A DNA stretch of 64,000 bases from Neoechinorhynchus agilis (Eukaryota > Acanthocephala). The DNA is taken from assembly GCA_051530055.1 (NCBI GenBank), contig CM121342.1:14384001-14448000 (forward strand), read 5' to 3'. Positions within the stretch are counted from its first letter, which is position 1. The number at the start of each line of letters is the position of its first letter. Below the pieces are notes generated by a model. That model was not told the DNA's origin and did not search any database. It saw only the letters and a program-made list of their open reading frames with translations. The position numbers and the translations under genes are program-made. Positions 22,411 to 34,847 of this stretch are shown piece by piece.

Positions 22411-23623
22411 TCAATCAACGTTAATCTTGACTTTTTCCCCGGGCTTAAATGGCGGCATTCCTCTGTATGGACAGGTCGCGCACCTAAAAGCGTCTCCTTT
22501 GTAGCACTAAAAATAGAACAACCACCATGGTTATATTCCGTAGATCTTAAGAGAAGGATACTTACACTTCCACAATTTGATTTGGGAGCAATCATTTTTG
22601 TCTTCTCAGTTTCCGCCTTCTCCAGCTCCTGAGCTAATCCGCATGTGCAGTTCTTGCACGCTCTTCTGACTTTCCCGGTGGACGAACATGAACCTCAAGG
22701 GAGTACAAAATGTTATAAAAATTTCTGGAAAATGAGGATAGTTTCTTTTCTTCGAGCTAGAATTCTAGTTTTACACAGATCTAAGCTGAAAAGAGTCCAA
22801 AAAGAACCGTTTCGTTCGGAATCAAAATCCGCACTAAATAACATTTTTAAATAAAAAGGTCATTTCAAATTTAATTGTGGCCCATTGATTTTTTTTCTTT
22901 TACCAATCACGATATCTAAATTCGAAGAAAATCTTCAAAATGCTTCGGCGATTTCTCGAATAAAACATATTTTACACCCACCTCTTTTCAAAAAGACTTA
23001 CTTTCTGACTTCATATCAGGAACTATGAGATCTTCCTCGGTCAACAAATCATCGGTATTAATTGTTTCGTCATCAAACCAGTTCGGTTCTGTTCTAGGAC
23101 TTTCTAACATATCATCTTTCACTTTCTCAAACATTTCAAAATCAGGCTTAAATACGACGAACTGATAGTAGCCGTCAATCCTTGCAACGTCTTCTTCTAC
23201 GTCTTTTCGAACAAATCCGTTCAAAACGACGGTATCGTTCAACTGCAGAATCTGATCGTCCAAATCTACATTATTCAACCAAAAAAGATCAAATAAAAAT
23301 ACGAAAAAGTCACGTCAGACCATTAGTTTTAGGCCAAAGGATTGCAAGAGACCCGCCTTTGCGAAGGGATCGATAAGCTTTTCTAATAACCTGGCTCTGA
23401 AAATCCTCAATGTTCTTCGAAATTAATACCAATGAATCGCACACTTCCAGTCCTGATTAAACAAATTAAATGAAAAAATAAATAGAGCGTTCTTGTTACC
23501 AATAGCATCCATGTATTCAAATGAAAATTCTTCCACAAGAAACTTCAACGATACATTGCTCAAATCAGAATCGGATATAAAGTCTTTAGCAACATACTTA
23601 ATACTAATCGAATCGATCGCCAT
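22411..23623 (-). CDS. CIAPIN1: Anamorsin / CIAPIN1 (Dre2), cytosolic Fe-S assembly factor
   Basis: Five exons join in phase on the minus strand: 23623-23500, 23452-23321, 23265-23002, 22693-22566 and 22506-22411, giving about 247 residues. The N-terminal half is the degenerate methyltransferase-like domain ([20 protein letters not shown], then [12 protein letters not shown]). An acidic linker follows ([13 protein letters not shown]). The C-terminus carries both cluster motifs: C-x9-C-x2-C-x-C in [18 protein letters not shown], and C-x2-C-x7-C-x2-C in [18 protein letters not shown]. It ends in FKPGEKV. Anamorsin receives electrons from NDOR1 and works at the start of cytosolic iron-sulphur protein assembly. 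Every key cysteine is present. Introns are 47-308 bp. Confidence 0.94.
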
Positions 23624-23796
23624 CTGAAATAAACTTTCCTTTGAGAATCAACATAAAAAACTTCAAAGAACAATCAATTATACTAAAAAGTAAAGGACTT
23701 CCGCGTACAGCGCCATTTCAGTGCATCTCATAATGAAAAAAATAAATACACTAAAAGAAGGTTTCAAATGTCGCAAATATCTAGAATAAAACTTTA

Positions 23797-24055
23797 AATT
23801 CGATGAAATCAAAACCGAAAATTGTAGGGCTGCGAAAACAACAAACTTTCCTGAGAGTTTTACTGATGACACTTTAAACAAAATGAAATTCTGCATTCTT
23901 GATTTTCATCTAAACTTCCAAAAAAACAAAGAAAATGTTAATCTCTTGTACCAAATTAATACACCACTGATTTTTCAATATAAATCCTATTTAACTCTTA
24001 ACTGAGCCCTAAATTCGATGTAATCAAAACCGAAAATCGTTGTAATTGTTATAGT
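23797..24055 (+). repeat. About 213-bp tandem repeat, first part
   Basis: The string AAATTCGATGAAATCAAAAC at 23797 recurs with one change at 24010, so the period is about 213 bp. The second unit is split: its middle part continues at about 27838-27935 (ACAAACTTTCCCGAGAGTTT onward) and its last part at about 30925-31045. The pieces are separated by two LINE insertions. Confidence 0.7.
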
Positions 24056-27000
24056 TTTTGCCGAAGAAAGCTTTCCTTGTCCAAAACATTCTTCCATTGC
24101 AAAGCATCCTTCCACTCCAAAACATCCATACACCTCTACCACTCATGCCTACCGCAAAACCAATTTTCCTCCACCTTAATATTGCCTGTCGACAACTCTC
24201 CCGAATCCTATTTTCTTTTTCCGTTCCCGGTCACCATTCAGCTCATCCCCAACAAAAGCTCTAATAACTCTCGTCCTCGTGAACTCAGAATCACTTTCCA
24301 TCTACCAAGCACCGACTCCTTCCTTCAAAAGCGCTTCTTACTTGTCAATTTCTCCCTACCATACCGAATATACCCAGACCACTCACTTCAAACTGTGAAC
24401 TACAATCATCATTCGCCTATGAATAATCGTCTTCTCTCCTCTTCCATTAACTTGTTACAAGCCAAACCCTACTCTCAGAACTCACATGTAAATTTTTGGA
24501 CACTTCCGAAAATCGCCACTGTACGTTGGCAGAATCAAACATTACCACTCACTCAAAATTCGCTCAGAAACATATCCACTCAACTCATCCACCAGCCAAC
24601 TCCCGCAAACCACATATTCCTTCAAGCTCTTTAAAACAGCTATTTCCCTCTATTCTTTTCACTAACACAAGAAATCTGTTACCAAAAATAGATCATCTTC
24701 CACTTTTAGCCACTACCACCAACGCAGACATTCTGGTCATTGTGGATACATGGCTGCATTCCTCCAATTCCGACATCGCCTTTATTCCTGGCAACACGTC
24801 TTCCACTCTTACAGAGACGAACGCGTGGGAGGTGGAGTCTCCGTTTTTATTCGGTCCGACCTCCCTTACTCCCTCTCCCCCTCAACTCCTTACCAATCAC
24901 CATACTTAGAGTACATCTACATCACGCTCTCTCTCAAACTTCGATCAGGCAGCCGAAATTTAACCATTATCGGTATCTATCGTCCTCCCTCAGCCAATCT
25001 ACAAATAGCATCATAGGAAATTGATGCAGTGATAGCAAATCTTCACTCTCTTGGTCTTGAACGGGCCACAACTCACATCTCGATAAAATCTTTACTAGCA
25101 TCCACAAATACCAGAAGGCTGCTAAAAAACCCACCTCCAATTTCAACCTCAGTCCATTGCGCAATAATCCTCGCTCCCCCCGCTTCTCCTCAACGTGTAC
25201 GGTCATCCCCCCTTTACGGTCTGGGACAAGAGAGACCAACACATTTTCTCATTTACCAAATTGGCCTCGCGTAATCTCTCTTAACACCCAAAATCTATTT
25301 TTCACCCGAACTCCTCGAAGGCTATGCTTTCTCTAACTAATCTACTCTCTTCTTGCACGACTACAGCTATTTTTAGGAAAACCATTCGCCATTCCAGCCG
25401 AGACCCACCTTGGATGCCCGATTTCTTGAAAATGCTCCAAATAAACGCGAATAAAGCATAACACGCATGCAATCCTGATTCCCCCGCCTCCAGTCCTCTC
25501 TTGCGCATCACATTCTCAATTCACGTAACACCTTTCTTGCACATAAACTCGCCTCCTCTCCCACTCGTCTTTGGTGGAAAAACACGAAACGCGCCCTATG
25601 CATAGAAAGACAGAAACCTTTCTCCAACCTATCAAACTCCGACCTTCTTGCTACCCTAACCTCTATCAATGCGCAACTTTGTGACTCTCACTCGAACACA
25701 AACAAACCATCATCCACTTCCAGATCTACATCATCGCTCGCAGCTCCTACAGCTTCACCTCCCATGATTTCCACGTATGATATCCTCATGCATCTTCGGA
25801 AACTACCACGCAAATCATCCCCTAATTCTCCGATTCCCAACTGGGCTCTACGCTTTATCATCCCAGATTTAATTGATCAACTTATCCATATAATCAACCA
25901 AAGTTTCAAGACCGGAATCTTCCTTAATTGCCTTCAAACACCTGGTGTAATCCTGCTCCCGAAAGCAGGTAAACTTATATCCATCTCAAGTTTTCGACCC
26001 TTCTCTATCTTACCTCCCATCTCTAATATCTTAGAAAGATGCTTTAGAGCACACCTTCTGCAAATCATCAATGGAAAAATATATATGTAAGCACGTTTCA
26101 TTAATGTAAGAAATGCACGATCCACACACTTTCCAGCATCTATCTTTGCTGAAGGTGTCTGGATGACGGATGTTGAAGGCAAGTTAGGTGGGACTTGTCT
26201 TTGAAGGGGTGTTGATGTGCGATCGGAGGCTTTGTACAGGAGATGACCGATTGAGAATCTTTCCTTGTTCTCCGGTTATTAAGGAAAGATTGGACTCGGG
26301 GGGAAGAAAGATTTTTGGTAGAGGGTGGCACCAGCGAGGGGAGATCAAAAAGGTTGGGGTTACGGGTGTTTACGAAGGAAGAGTATTTAGAGATGAAAGA
26401 AGAAAATTGTGGAGGGAGTTGAAGAAGACGGAGAGCGTTTTTGGAAAAAATGGAGTGGAGGTGGGCGTCGAGGGAGGGAGTGAAGTCCCGCATATTCTAG
26501 CTGCTCTCTTGTGGAAGGTCTCGAGGGAATGGAGAACATTGACGGAGAGGGCGAGGAAAGTGGGGAAAGCGTATATAAGGATAGGAAGGATGGCGGAAAG
26601 ATAAAAGTGGGCAAGGTGTTTAGGGGATACGCCGAGACGCCGGAGAAGTTTAAGAAGGTAAAGACGAGGGTTTGCTTTAGAGAGTGTAAATGAAACGTGG
26701 GCATCCCATTTAAGGTTTTCTTGAAAAATCAGGCTCAGTATTCGGAGAGAAGAGAAGCGTTGTATGGGGAGAGTGCTATGCGCGGGGATAAGATTGCGTT
26801 TGGAAATGTGGGGGTCCGGCTTTTCTTGTACGGACGCCCTTCTTTGCATTTCGATTCTCTTCTTCATAACCTCGACGCACAACCTTTATTTTTCTCTCGA
26901 CTTATCCAAATTGACATTCATAAAGTTGTTGACTCCGTAGATCACAATCTTCTCCTTGATACATGCTCAAAATTTGGTCTTGCCGCTTGACAAATAAAAT

Positions 27001-27840
27001 GGTTTAATTCCTTTCTCAACAATAGATTACAATTTCTCGAAATAGGGAGCATCGCCTCGAACACCTTAGCAATCAACAAGGGAGTCCCTCAAGGGGCTGT
27101 TCTCGCCCCATGCACCGGCTCCCCTCTCACTCTCAATTACTTCTAACGAGATTTTTCACATTTAAGCATTTTGCTCCTCTAAATGTCTTACCCTTAACTA
27201 AGTGCTTTGAAATCGTCCCCTCAATCTCAAATAGCCCTTCCGATCAGCCGCTTCTTCGTTTTCTTATCAATCGTGTCTCCTCTGCTCGTATTCTTGGTTT
27301 CCATTTTCAGGAAATCTAAAATTGGACAAGCACACATCAATTTCGTTGCACGAAGATTCCATTAAGCTCTATCTTCTTAAACGCCTCCGATTCCTTGGAT
27401 TATTATTCAAAGACCTTAAGTATTTCTATAAAATCGCCATCCTACCAACGCTCACCTACGCGCATATCCAACCTTCTGCAATTTTTCTTCTAAACTTTTC
27501 AAAAACTTAATACATTTCACAAGAAGTGCGCTTTAATCTGCTTCTCGAACTCATGCCTTTAGAAAAACCTCTCTAATCTTGATTCGGAGGAAAGAACGGA
27601 AGACAACAACTACAAATTAACCGACAAAAATCAAATAAATTAAAATCAACTAACAGACCAAAAACAATTTTACTAACCACAGTCAACCTACCTCAGAAAT
27701 TTTTTTTAAATCTGCAAGAATCTTAAAGAATTACCAAAATCAATCTCCTGCAAATTGGAGTCTCCTTCATATTCGAGTGTTCATGAGAACCCGAAGATAT
27801 ACGGGTCCTTTTCTTTGTTAATTAACAAATAAACGTGCTA
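24056..27840 (+). mobile_element. APE-type LINE (CR1/L2-like), host of a nested copy
   Basis: Plus-strand frames contain an APE-type endonuclease (ADILVIVDTWLHSSNSD, VGGGVSVFIRSDLPYS, IIGIYRPPSA). An RT follows in pieces: GVILLPKAGK at about 25950, then after an interruption DIHKVVDSVDHNLLLDT and INKGVPQGAVLAP at about 26920-27110. The 5' part is CT-rich and may hold an ORF1 remnant. The coding frames are broken by many stops and frame changes, so this copy is dead. It ends at about 27840 in AATAAACGTGCTATTA, a 3' end shared with two other copies here. A 5'-truncated copy of the same family sits inside it at 26092-26827 on the minus strand. Confidence 0.8.
26092..26827 (-). mobile_element. 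Nested 5'-truncated copy of the same LINE, inverted
   Basis: The minus strand encodes the post-palm part of the RT (SLRILSLIFQENLKWDAH, LLKLLRRLGVSPKHLAHFYL, LETFHKRAARICGTS) and ends at the plus-strand left edge in the family 3' terminus (reverse complement of about 26092-26115, AATGAAACGTGCTTACAT). It interrupts the RT of the surrounding LINE between the QIINGKIYM and GRPSLHFDSLLH segments. Confidence 0.75.
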
Positions 27841-27934
27841 TTAACAACAAACTTTCCCGAGAGTTTTACTGATGACACTTTAAACAAAATGAAATTCTGC
27901 ATTCTTGATTTTCATCTAAACTTCCAAAACAAAA

Positions 27935-30925
27935 AAAATGGGGAAAACAAATTTATCTAAAGCGTCTATTACTAACAAACAATCAATCAAATCTTCTAAA
28001 CTGAAGAGTTCATAATAACACAACTTTTGCTATTCATAATGAGGCAGATCTCTTCCCTCCGCCCACTTCGCCCTCGATTTCGGCTCGCTGTACTGTATGC
28101 GATCGCGTCATAGGCGTGACGATAAGTGGGCTCATTCGAAAACATCGCCCGGTACGATCTCGACGCCCTGGATCTTCCCTTCCACCAGTGTTGGACAAAC
28201 CTTTTATCATCGACGGTCACGAAACTCAAAATGTGATGAAGCGCCTCTTACAATATCTTCCAAACACGCTCTGGAAGAGGATTCCAAAAGGAGCCAGGAA
28301 CAGCTGCTGTGAAATGTTCTCGAAGCTGCTGGCAAACTGCCTATCTGAACCGACGAATACAAACTATTCACGTTTATTCGCCTTTCCAAAATTGGTTCTG
28401 AGTACTAGCCGTGACCCCGAGTCCAGCCTCACGACCACCATCAAGCAGCGGATAACCAATTTTGATCGACTTTTTGAGGAGGCTGTGACGAAAAGTTACA
28501 ATAATCAAACTTTACCAAGAAACGTCCAGAAGGACCCTTCGGCCGCCGTTATAATTTGAGTAATAGGATTTCTGCCAAATTGGCAGACGCAGATGTCCGT
28601 GGAGCGGTCAGGTTACTCAGTTCCACGGCTACGTTTGCGGACAACGACCGCTCGACACTGGAGGCGTTGAGAAGTAAGCATCCTTCAGCTTTGCCACCGA
28701 TTTTGCCCCCGATACCGGAAAAGTCGCGTCAATCGACGAGGTGCACGCGGGAGGAACTTAGATGTGCTGTATCCTCGTTCCCCAATGGGTCGGGACATGG
28801 ACCCGACGGACTTCGACCCCAACACATCAAGGATATGTTGGGATTTGGAACGGGAGTGATGGGAATGAAGCTCGAAACCAAACTCGTTAATGTGGTCGAT
28901 GAAATCATAAATGGACCTCTCCCACTTGAAGCAACGAATTTTCTATTCTCGGCATCTCTTTGCGCCCTTTCCAAATCAAACGGAGATATTCGTCCGATAG
29001 CTGTGGGCTGCACTCTAAGACGTTTGGCAGGGAAGATTTTGTGTAGGCGACTGAGCGAAAGGGTAGGTGAGCAACTCAGACCTTTTCAGTTGGGCTGCTG
29101 TACTCCATGTGGAGCAGAAGCGATAGTGCACTCCACACGTACCTATATCGACGCCTCTGCCACCCCAACGGTTGTCCTAAAAGTCGATTTTTCGAACGCC
29201 TTTAATACAGTCGATCGAACAGCCTTGCTAATTACCATTGCTCGAGAATTACCTGAAGCCTATGAATACTTTGTGAAGGCGTATGGTTCTAAGACACCTC
29301 TACATTTCAACGAGCACACCATTTGGTCCGAAACAGGCCTGCAACAAGGCGATCCTCTCGGCCCCATAGGATTTTCCTTAACAACCAATGGAATATCTCG
29401 TGAGCTCAAGGCAAGTTTGAACGTCTGGTACTTGGATGACGCGACATTGGGCGGTGACCCAAAGACAGTTCTAGAAGACCTGCAATCCCTGCTTGTTTCT
29501 GCTGCGGAATTGGGCTTACGTGTCAACCCCGCGAAGTGTGAACTATTGCCACTAAATATTTCACATTCTCGCATGACGGATATAATGCAGTCCTTCGAAT
29601 CCGTTGCCCCAGGAATCCGATTAATCAACCGGCAAAGCTTCACTCTTCTCGGCAGTTGCGTCCTGGATGCGAACATAAATCGCGAGATAGAAGAAGAGCT
29701 TCCTAAACTGGATCTTTTGTGCTCCCGCGTTCAAGAATTGAATGCACACGAAGCTCTCTTCTTGGTGAGAAACTGCCTATACATACCGAGGCTTATGTTC
29801 AAGATGAGAGCAGCCCCGTACTTCCGACACACCAAACGTCTCCTTGACTTAGATGGTTTGATGAAAAAGCATCTTGAGAAGGTAACAAACTGCGCCATCA
29901 CTGATGAAGCTTGGCAACAAGCTGCCCTTCCGATCAAATACGGAGGTTTAGGCTTACGAAGTGTGGCTGGTTTGGCCCTTCCGGCATTCGTATCCTCGAT
30001 GCACAAGACGGAGGAATTACAGGGGGAAATTCTTTTAAACAGAATGCCGAAGCCATGCAAACTATTGAAACAGGGAGTCACATCATGGCTCTCGCAGGCC
30101 GGTCTGCAACAAGCTCCAACCAACGCGCACGAACAATCTGCTTGGGATAAACCCTTAATCCTGACGGCTCACAACAAACTAAAAGGCCAGATGGACGAGA
30201 TGTCTCAAGCTAGACTTGTGGCCAGTTCCTCGAAGGAGTCAGGCGCATGGTTGAACGTTTTGCCAATTGGTACTTTGGGAACTTTGCTGGACGACGAGAC
30301 AGTTCGAATAGCCGTCGCTCTACGTTTGGGACTTCCAACCTGTGCCCCACACCAGTGCCGATGTGGAATAAAAGTTGACGTGCTCGGGAGACATGGACTC
30401 TAGTGCAACAGATCGAGCGGTCGTTTCCCAAGGCACGCAGAGCTCAACGCGATCATTAGCAGAGCTCTGAACTCGATGCACGTTCCAACCATCCTGGAGC
30501 CCAGTCCCGACGGTATGACCGTTTTCCCTTGGAAAGAAGGGAAGAGTCTAATTTGGGACGCAACATGCGTGGACTCACTCGCCATGTCCAACCGGCAAGA
30601 TGCTTTAGCGGAGACGGGAGGAACAGCGAGTGCCGCCGAAAGGAGGAAAGCGGAGAAATACAGTGAGCTCAAACAAAATTACATTTTCCTTCCTTTAGGC
30701 GTGGAAACACAAGGGGCGCTGGGATCTTCGACACGAAGCTTTTGTGCCGAACTCGGACGACGACTTGCAGCACAAACAGGGGAGCGACGCGAGAGGATTT
30801 TCCTGATCCAAAGAATAAGCCTCGCAATCCAACGAGGAAATGCGGTCAGCGTCCGGGGGACGATTTAAATCTAAAATTGTCCTTTAAAAAAAAGAAACAA
30901 TAAAAAGATTATTAGCAAAAAAAAT
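27935..30925 (+). mobile_element. LINE with RT and RLE-like C-terminus
   Basis: A long frame (28556-30403) holds a nearly complete RT: GHGPDGLRPQHI, KVDFSNAFNTVDR, GLQQGDPLGPIGFSL and VWYLDDATLGG (the catalytic F/Y-x-DD box). An N-terminal extension lies at 28116-28559 (LPNTLWKRIPKGARNS). After an in-frame TAG at 30401-30403, the same frame continues with GRFPRHAELN, PDGMTVFPW, LIWDATCVDSLA and a C-terminal IQRGNAVSVRGT. The PD...D arrangement resembles a restriction-like endonuclease, so I place it near the RLE LINE clades (R2/R4/Hero/NeSL type). The segment before PDG is about 9 residues shorter than I expect. One stop, a frame change near 28557 and that short deletion make it a fairly young but inactive copy. 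It is inserted in the 213-bp repeat. Confidence 0.78.
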
Positions 30926-31402
30926 CTCTTGTGCCAAATTAATAATACCACTGATTTTTCAATACAAATCCTATTTAACTCTTAACTGAGCCCTAAATTC
31001 GATGAAATCAAAAACGAAAATCGTTGAAATTGTTATCGCTTTTACCTAAAAAGAACTACGTAAACAACGGACTTTGTCCATCCTTGAATTTCAAATATAC
31101 GATCCTAAAGTACCCACAAACCTACTTGTGCACCTATAGTCTTCGGTTGTACTGCTGATTTTACTCGTGGGAATGAATCGCTTTATATTCTCAAACCCGA
31201 TTTCAAACGTAAATGTGCAAATTGGTTTTGCTGGATATAGAATTGTGAAGACTGCACTCACGTCCTTATTCGGGGTTTTAGCGGATAATGAAGATGGCTT
31301 TTTTGGTGTGCTAGTCCATATTCGCTTCGCCGTTCTTTTTTTCTCGATAAATACGCCAATTTTTGAAAAATATATACACCATTTTGTGAAGATGTCTTTT
31401 TG
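30926..31402 (+). other. End of 213-bp repeat and spacer before TLK
   Basis: 30926-31045 is the last part of the split 213-bp repeat, and the beginning of a further unit (AAATTCGATGAAATCAAAAA) is visible near 30990. The rest to 31402 is the 3' flank of the minus-strand kinase gene. An 80-codon frame at 31167-31406 has no supporting signal. Confidence 0.5.
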
Positions 31403-33415
31403 TTAAGCAGACAGTTCAGTATTCCGCTCAACAGACGTGGGCCGCGGTATAGAGTTCGATATTGTTGGAATAGAATGCGAGCTAGTCCTTTTCACGCTGC
31501 CTTGCAAGTAATCACTTTCTGCTAATTGTTTGATATCGGGTCGCTGTCGTACTTCGTATGTGAGGCAATATGAAATAAACGCTCGGCCTTCATTTGAAGT
31601 GGTAGGTTTCACTGGAAATTGAACATGTTTAGCTTTCAAAATAGTTTCACATTCTAGAAGTGCCGATTGCGACAGATTGTGCCCAAATGGTTTGCGGCCA
31701 AACAAACACTGAAAATAGAGGCATCCGACAGACCATACATCCACCTTCGAGGAAATCTTCGGAGGCTTCAAAGATTGAACAAACACTTCTGGCGGTAGAT
31801 ACCAGTAAGTTCCCGCACCTTGAGATGTCAGATCCATTCCACGTTCAGGGTCGTATACGTCGTCGTGCATTTGCTTACTGAGACCAAAATCGGTCAGTTT
31901 TACTTTTCCGTAGTCGTTTCCAGTACCGACAAGAACATTAGCTGGTTTCAGATCGTAGTGTATAACGGGAGGTTTAACGCAAGTGTTTAAATAAAGAAGC
32001 GCACTAACAATTTGATTCAGGATGCTACGAGCTTCTTTTTCGGCCAATTGCTTTTGCTCTTTTAGTACGAGGTCCAAATCTTTTCCATCGAAAAATTCAA
32101 GAACCGTACAAAACCAATCTTGGTCCATGTCAAATGCATCAATGAATTGAACAATGCGGGGGTGATTGACCGTTCGAAGTATATCGTTCTCACGAATACC
32201 ATGACGTATGTAGTTCATTTTCTTCTCACGACTCCATTCTTTATTGAGCATGTGAATCTTACAAGCAACGTATCGAAACTCTTTTAAGTCGTAGGCTTTA
32301 TGAACTTCACTGAATCCACCTTTTCCAAGCAATTTGACCATCAAAAATCTGTCACGAATCAATGTAAATCCATTGGATGTATAAATTGCACACTTGACCA
32401 GCGCACAGCAGAAAAAAATTGGAATTCAATCTCCAAACAAAAACAACCACCTTTTCCCATTGCTGGTGCTGGTCAAGTAAGTGCAAAACGTAATGGTACA
32501 ATTAATCTTAAGCTCAGGCGGATTTTGATAGAACGTACTATTATCCTCTTGAAGAAGTCTTTTCATTTCTCTAATATGCAAACTCTTTTCCTTGTCCAGT
32601 TTTTCATACTCAGCCATAAGTTCAGTTTCTTCTTTCTTAAGAGCAGCCGTCCTAATTCGAACAAGATCGTCATGTTCACAAAACTCTCGAAGGAGAAGTT
32701 GAGGATTGTCGCAATATTCGTTAGACCATGATTCGGCGCTATCATTGTTCCTACCAAGACCAGCAGCCAAAGACTGTTGAAGTCGATTCATATCGGTTCT
32801 ACGTTTGGACAGCGCTTTCTTTTCTTTTTCCAGTATCTCCCTTCTTTTATGTAGAACTTTTTGTATACGATCGAGCTTTTCGTACTCGAGACCATTCCGC
32901 CATACTTCACAGTAAGTAATCGCATGTTTCTGCGGAATGTACTGACCGAGTCGTGTACAATTCATCGATGATACATCACGAGCTCGTTGACGATCAATCA
33001 CGGCTTCCTCTTCAATCATCCGTTGAACTGCACTAGTGGCTGACGAGAGCGAAGCTTTTAAAACATCAACTTCTGACCGACACTCTTGAAGACGACCGAT
33101 GACGTCATCGCGTTCATTGAGAGCAGACGCCAATTCCATCCGTAAATCTTCTCCCTCTTCCTGACTTTGTGAAGAGCGGTCGAAATACGAAGACGGGTTA
33201 ATTTGTTCTATAAGACTCAGATCTTCGACTTTTCGGCAAACGTCGCCTTGTATTGGCCGTAAATGAGAAAGAGACGACCGAGGCAAGTTTTGAGGTGAAG
33301 GTGTTTTTGCGGACGTCGATGGAGAGGTCGTCAGTCTACGCTTCTTCCGTTTGGGTTTTTCTACACTTACCAGTTGGTTACTGGTGTGAGTTGGCACTGA
33401 CGTTTCAGGTCGCAT
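31403..33415 (-). CDS. TLK: Tousled-like kinase (TLK)
   Basis: Two exons (33415-32451 and 32348-31403) join in phase across a 102-bp intron to give about 636 residues. The N-terminal half has a nuclear-localisation cluster (KPKRKKRRL), coiled coils (EEGEDLRMELASALNERDDV) and the family-specific segment ALKKEETELMAEYEKL...SLHIREMKRLLQEDNS. The kinase domain shows LLGKGGFSEV (P-loop), VACKIHMLNKEW (catalytic Lys), VIHYDLKPANVL, LTDFGLSKQM and YLPPEVF. TLKs are nuclear Ser/Thr kinases that phosphorylate the histone chaperone ASF1 and act in chromatin assembly during S phase. All catalytic residues are present. The start ATG is directly preceded by the acceptor tagatttcag, so the mRNA has a 5'-UTR intron or is trans-spliced. 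Confidence 0.95.
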
Positions 33416-33614
33416 CTGAAATCTAGAAGAGAGAGATGAACATTAATTTGAACACAGTTGACTTTTCAACAAACAATCAAAACTCCGCTCTCCTATTCCC
33501 AATCTTCACGGATTTCATAACCCGAAATGAAACTAGAGAACTCTCCTGGGATCAACAAACACCAATGACCCACATTCATTTAACAAATCACTACTCGGGA
33601 ATTGTTATTTAAAC

Positions 33615-34077
33615 GTCTTCACTCGATAAAGAGTTTATCGAAAGCGTTGTGCGAACTTCTCACAAAGAGGTAGAACAAACTCCTTTTTTGTGGTTTGAGG
33701 AGTGTTTTTAGGAAACTCTTTATCGGGTGAAGACTTCTATACTTCCTCGCATATCGACAAATCAGAACTAGATTTAGGACATCGCTTCCTGGGCTTTTAA
33801 GTTTTGTGCTTTTTTTGGCATGAAGTCACACCGATCTCTTACATCGATGTAATTTAATCACTTCTTATTTGATTCTTTATAGATTGGTTTGGAACTAAAA
33901 AGCCCACTAAACAGATTGAATTGAGTTTTGATTTGTCGATATGTGAGGAAGTATAGAAGTCTTCACCGATAAAGAGTTTCTTAAAAATACTCTGCAAATA
34001 TAAAAAAAGGAGTTTATTCTTCCTCCTTGTAAGAAGTTTGCATAACGTTTTCGATAAACTCTTTATCGAGTGAAGAC
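33615..34077. repeat. Composite foldback element made of two inverted MITEs
   Basis: The outer ends are GTCTTCACTCGATAAAGAGT and its reverse complement. Each arm is itself a unit of about 120 bp with the same inverted ends (33615-33737 and 33957-34077). Between them, ACTTCTATACTTCCTCGCAT (33734-33753) is mirrored by ATGTGAGGAAGTATAGAAGT (33939-33960). No coding sequence is seen. No clear target duplication was found. Confidence 0.75.
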
Positions 34078-34159
34078 CGGATTCCCCGTAAAAAACATTC
34101 AGTGATCATTTGTATCCGAATACGAACAAACAAAGAAAGATCCATTAAAGACTCGGTGA

Positions 34160-34847
34160 CAAAGATATGACGTCTTTTTAAAAAAGGGTGAGAATAGCGA
34201 CGTAGCGTTTCATCATTATGATGATAAAAGAGAACTTGAAAGCGTAAGTGTATACGCTCAAGATCTAAGAAGGCAAACAAAGAGTTTCAGAAGGAATGTA
34301 AGAAACGGCGGTGTTGAAATATTTATGTGCGTGTGTGTGGAACATAGAAAAACAAGGTTGCCAAGAAATGACGTCGTTTTTGTGACACGATCACTTATTC
34401 GAAACAGGATAGTGTGTGTGCACAGTGACGTTATTGCATAAAATTAAATCCGTTATTTCGGACACGAGTTACCGAAATATCGGATTCTCTGAGCGTCTAA
34501 CGAAAAAAAAGAGGATTCGAATCTTGAAGCTCACGTTAGATACGGCTTTGTGTGCGTGTATCCTCGTTTGTACGTTCGGGGCCGCTAACGTGAATAAGAC
34601 TTTTGCACCGATACGCCAGTTACGTCTTCCTAAAAAAGAAAGTGAAAACGATTCATCGGTTTGTCCTTGAAAAAAGAACGCTTATCTCCTCATTTTGAGA
34701 AGCGGAAAATACGATCAGAGTTCGCAGTCTCGTAATGACGTCACAAATGCGTGTGTATAAAAATGCAGCACAAGAACGCACACATTACGTCACTCAAAAA
34801 AGAGGTTAAATAGATCATCGTCGTAGTCTAGAACTAACCAACAAAAC
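34160..34847 (+). promoter_or_regulatory. TATA promoter with CRE-like sites
   Basis: A TATAAAAA box lies at 34756-34763, and a palindromic CRE/ATF site TGACGTCA at 34736-34743, just upstream. Further TGACGT half-sites occur near 34169, 34366, 34425 and 34784 (as ACGTCA). The spacing from the TATA box to the next ATG (34848) leaves about 60 bases for a short leader. This is read directly from sequence. Activity is inferred. Confidence 0.5.

Noticed and set aside
23840-23900. CTGATGA followed by GAAA, hammerhead-like
   Set aside because: The intervening sequence (CACTTTAAACAAAAT) forms no stem, and both copies are simply the 213-bp repeat.
26188-26604. 138-codon plus-strand frame rich in Gly, Arg and Glu
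   Set aside because: It is the antisense of the nested LINE copy's coding strand.
29260-30672. Several long minus-strand frames
   Set aside because: Shadows of the RLE-like LINE RT on the plus strand.
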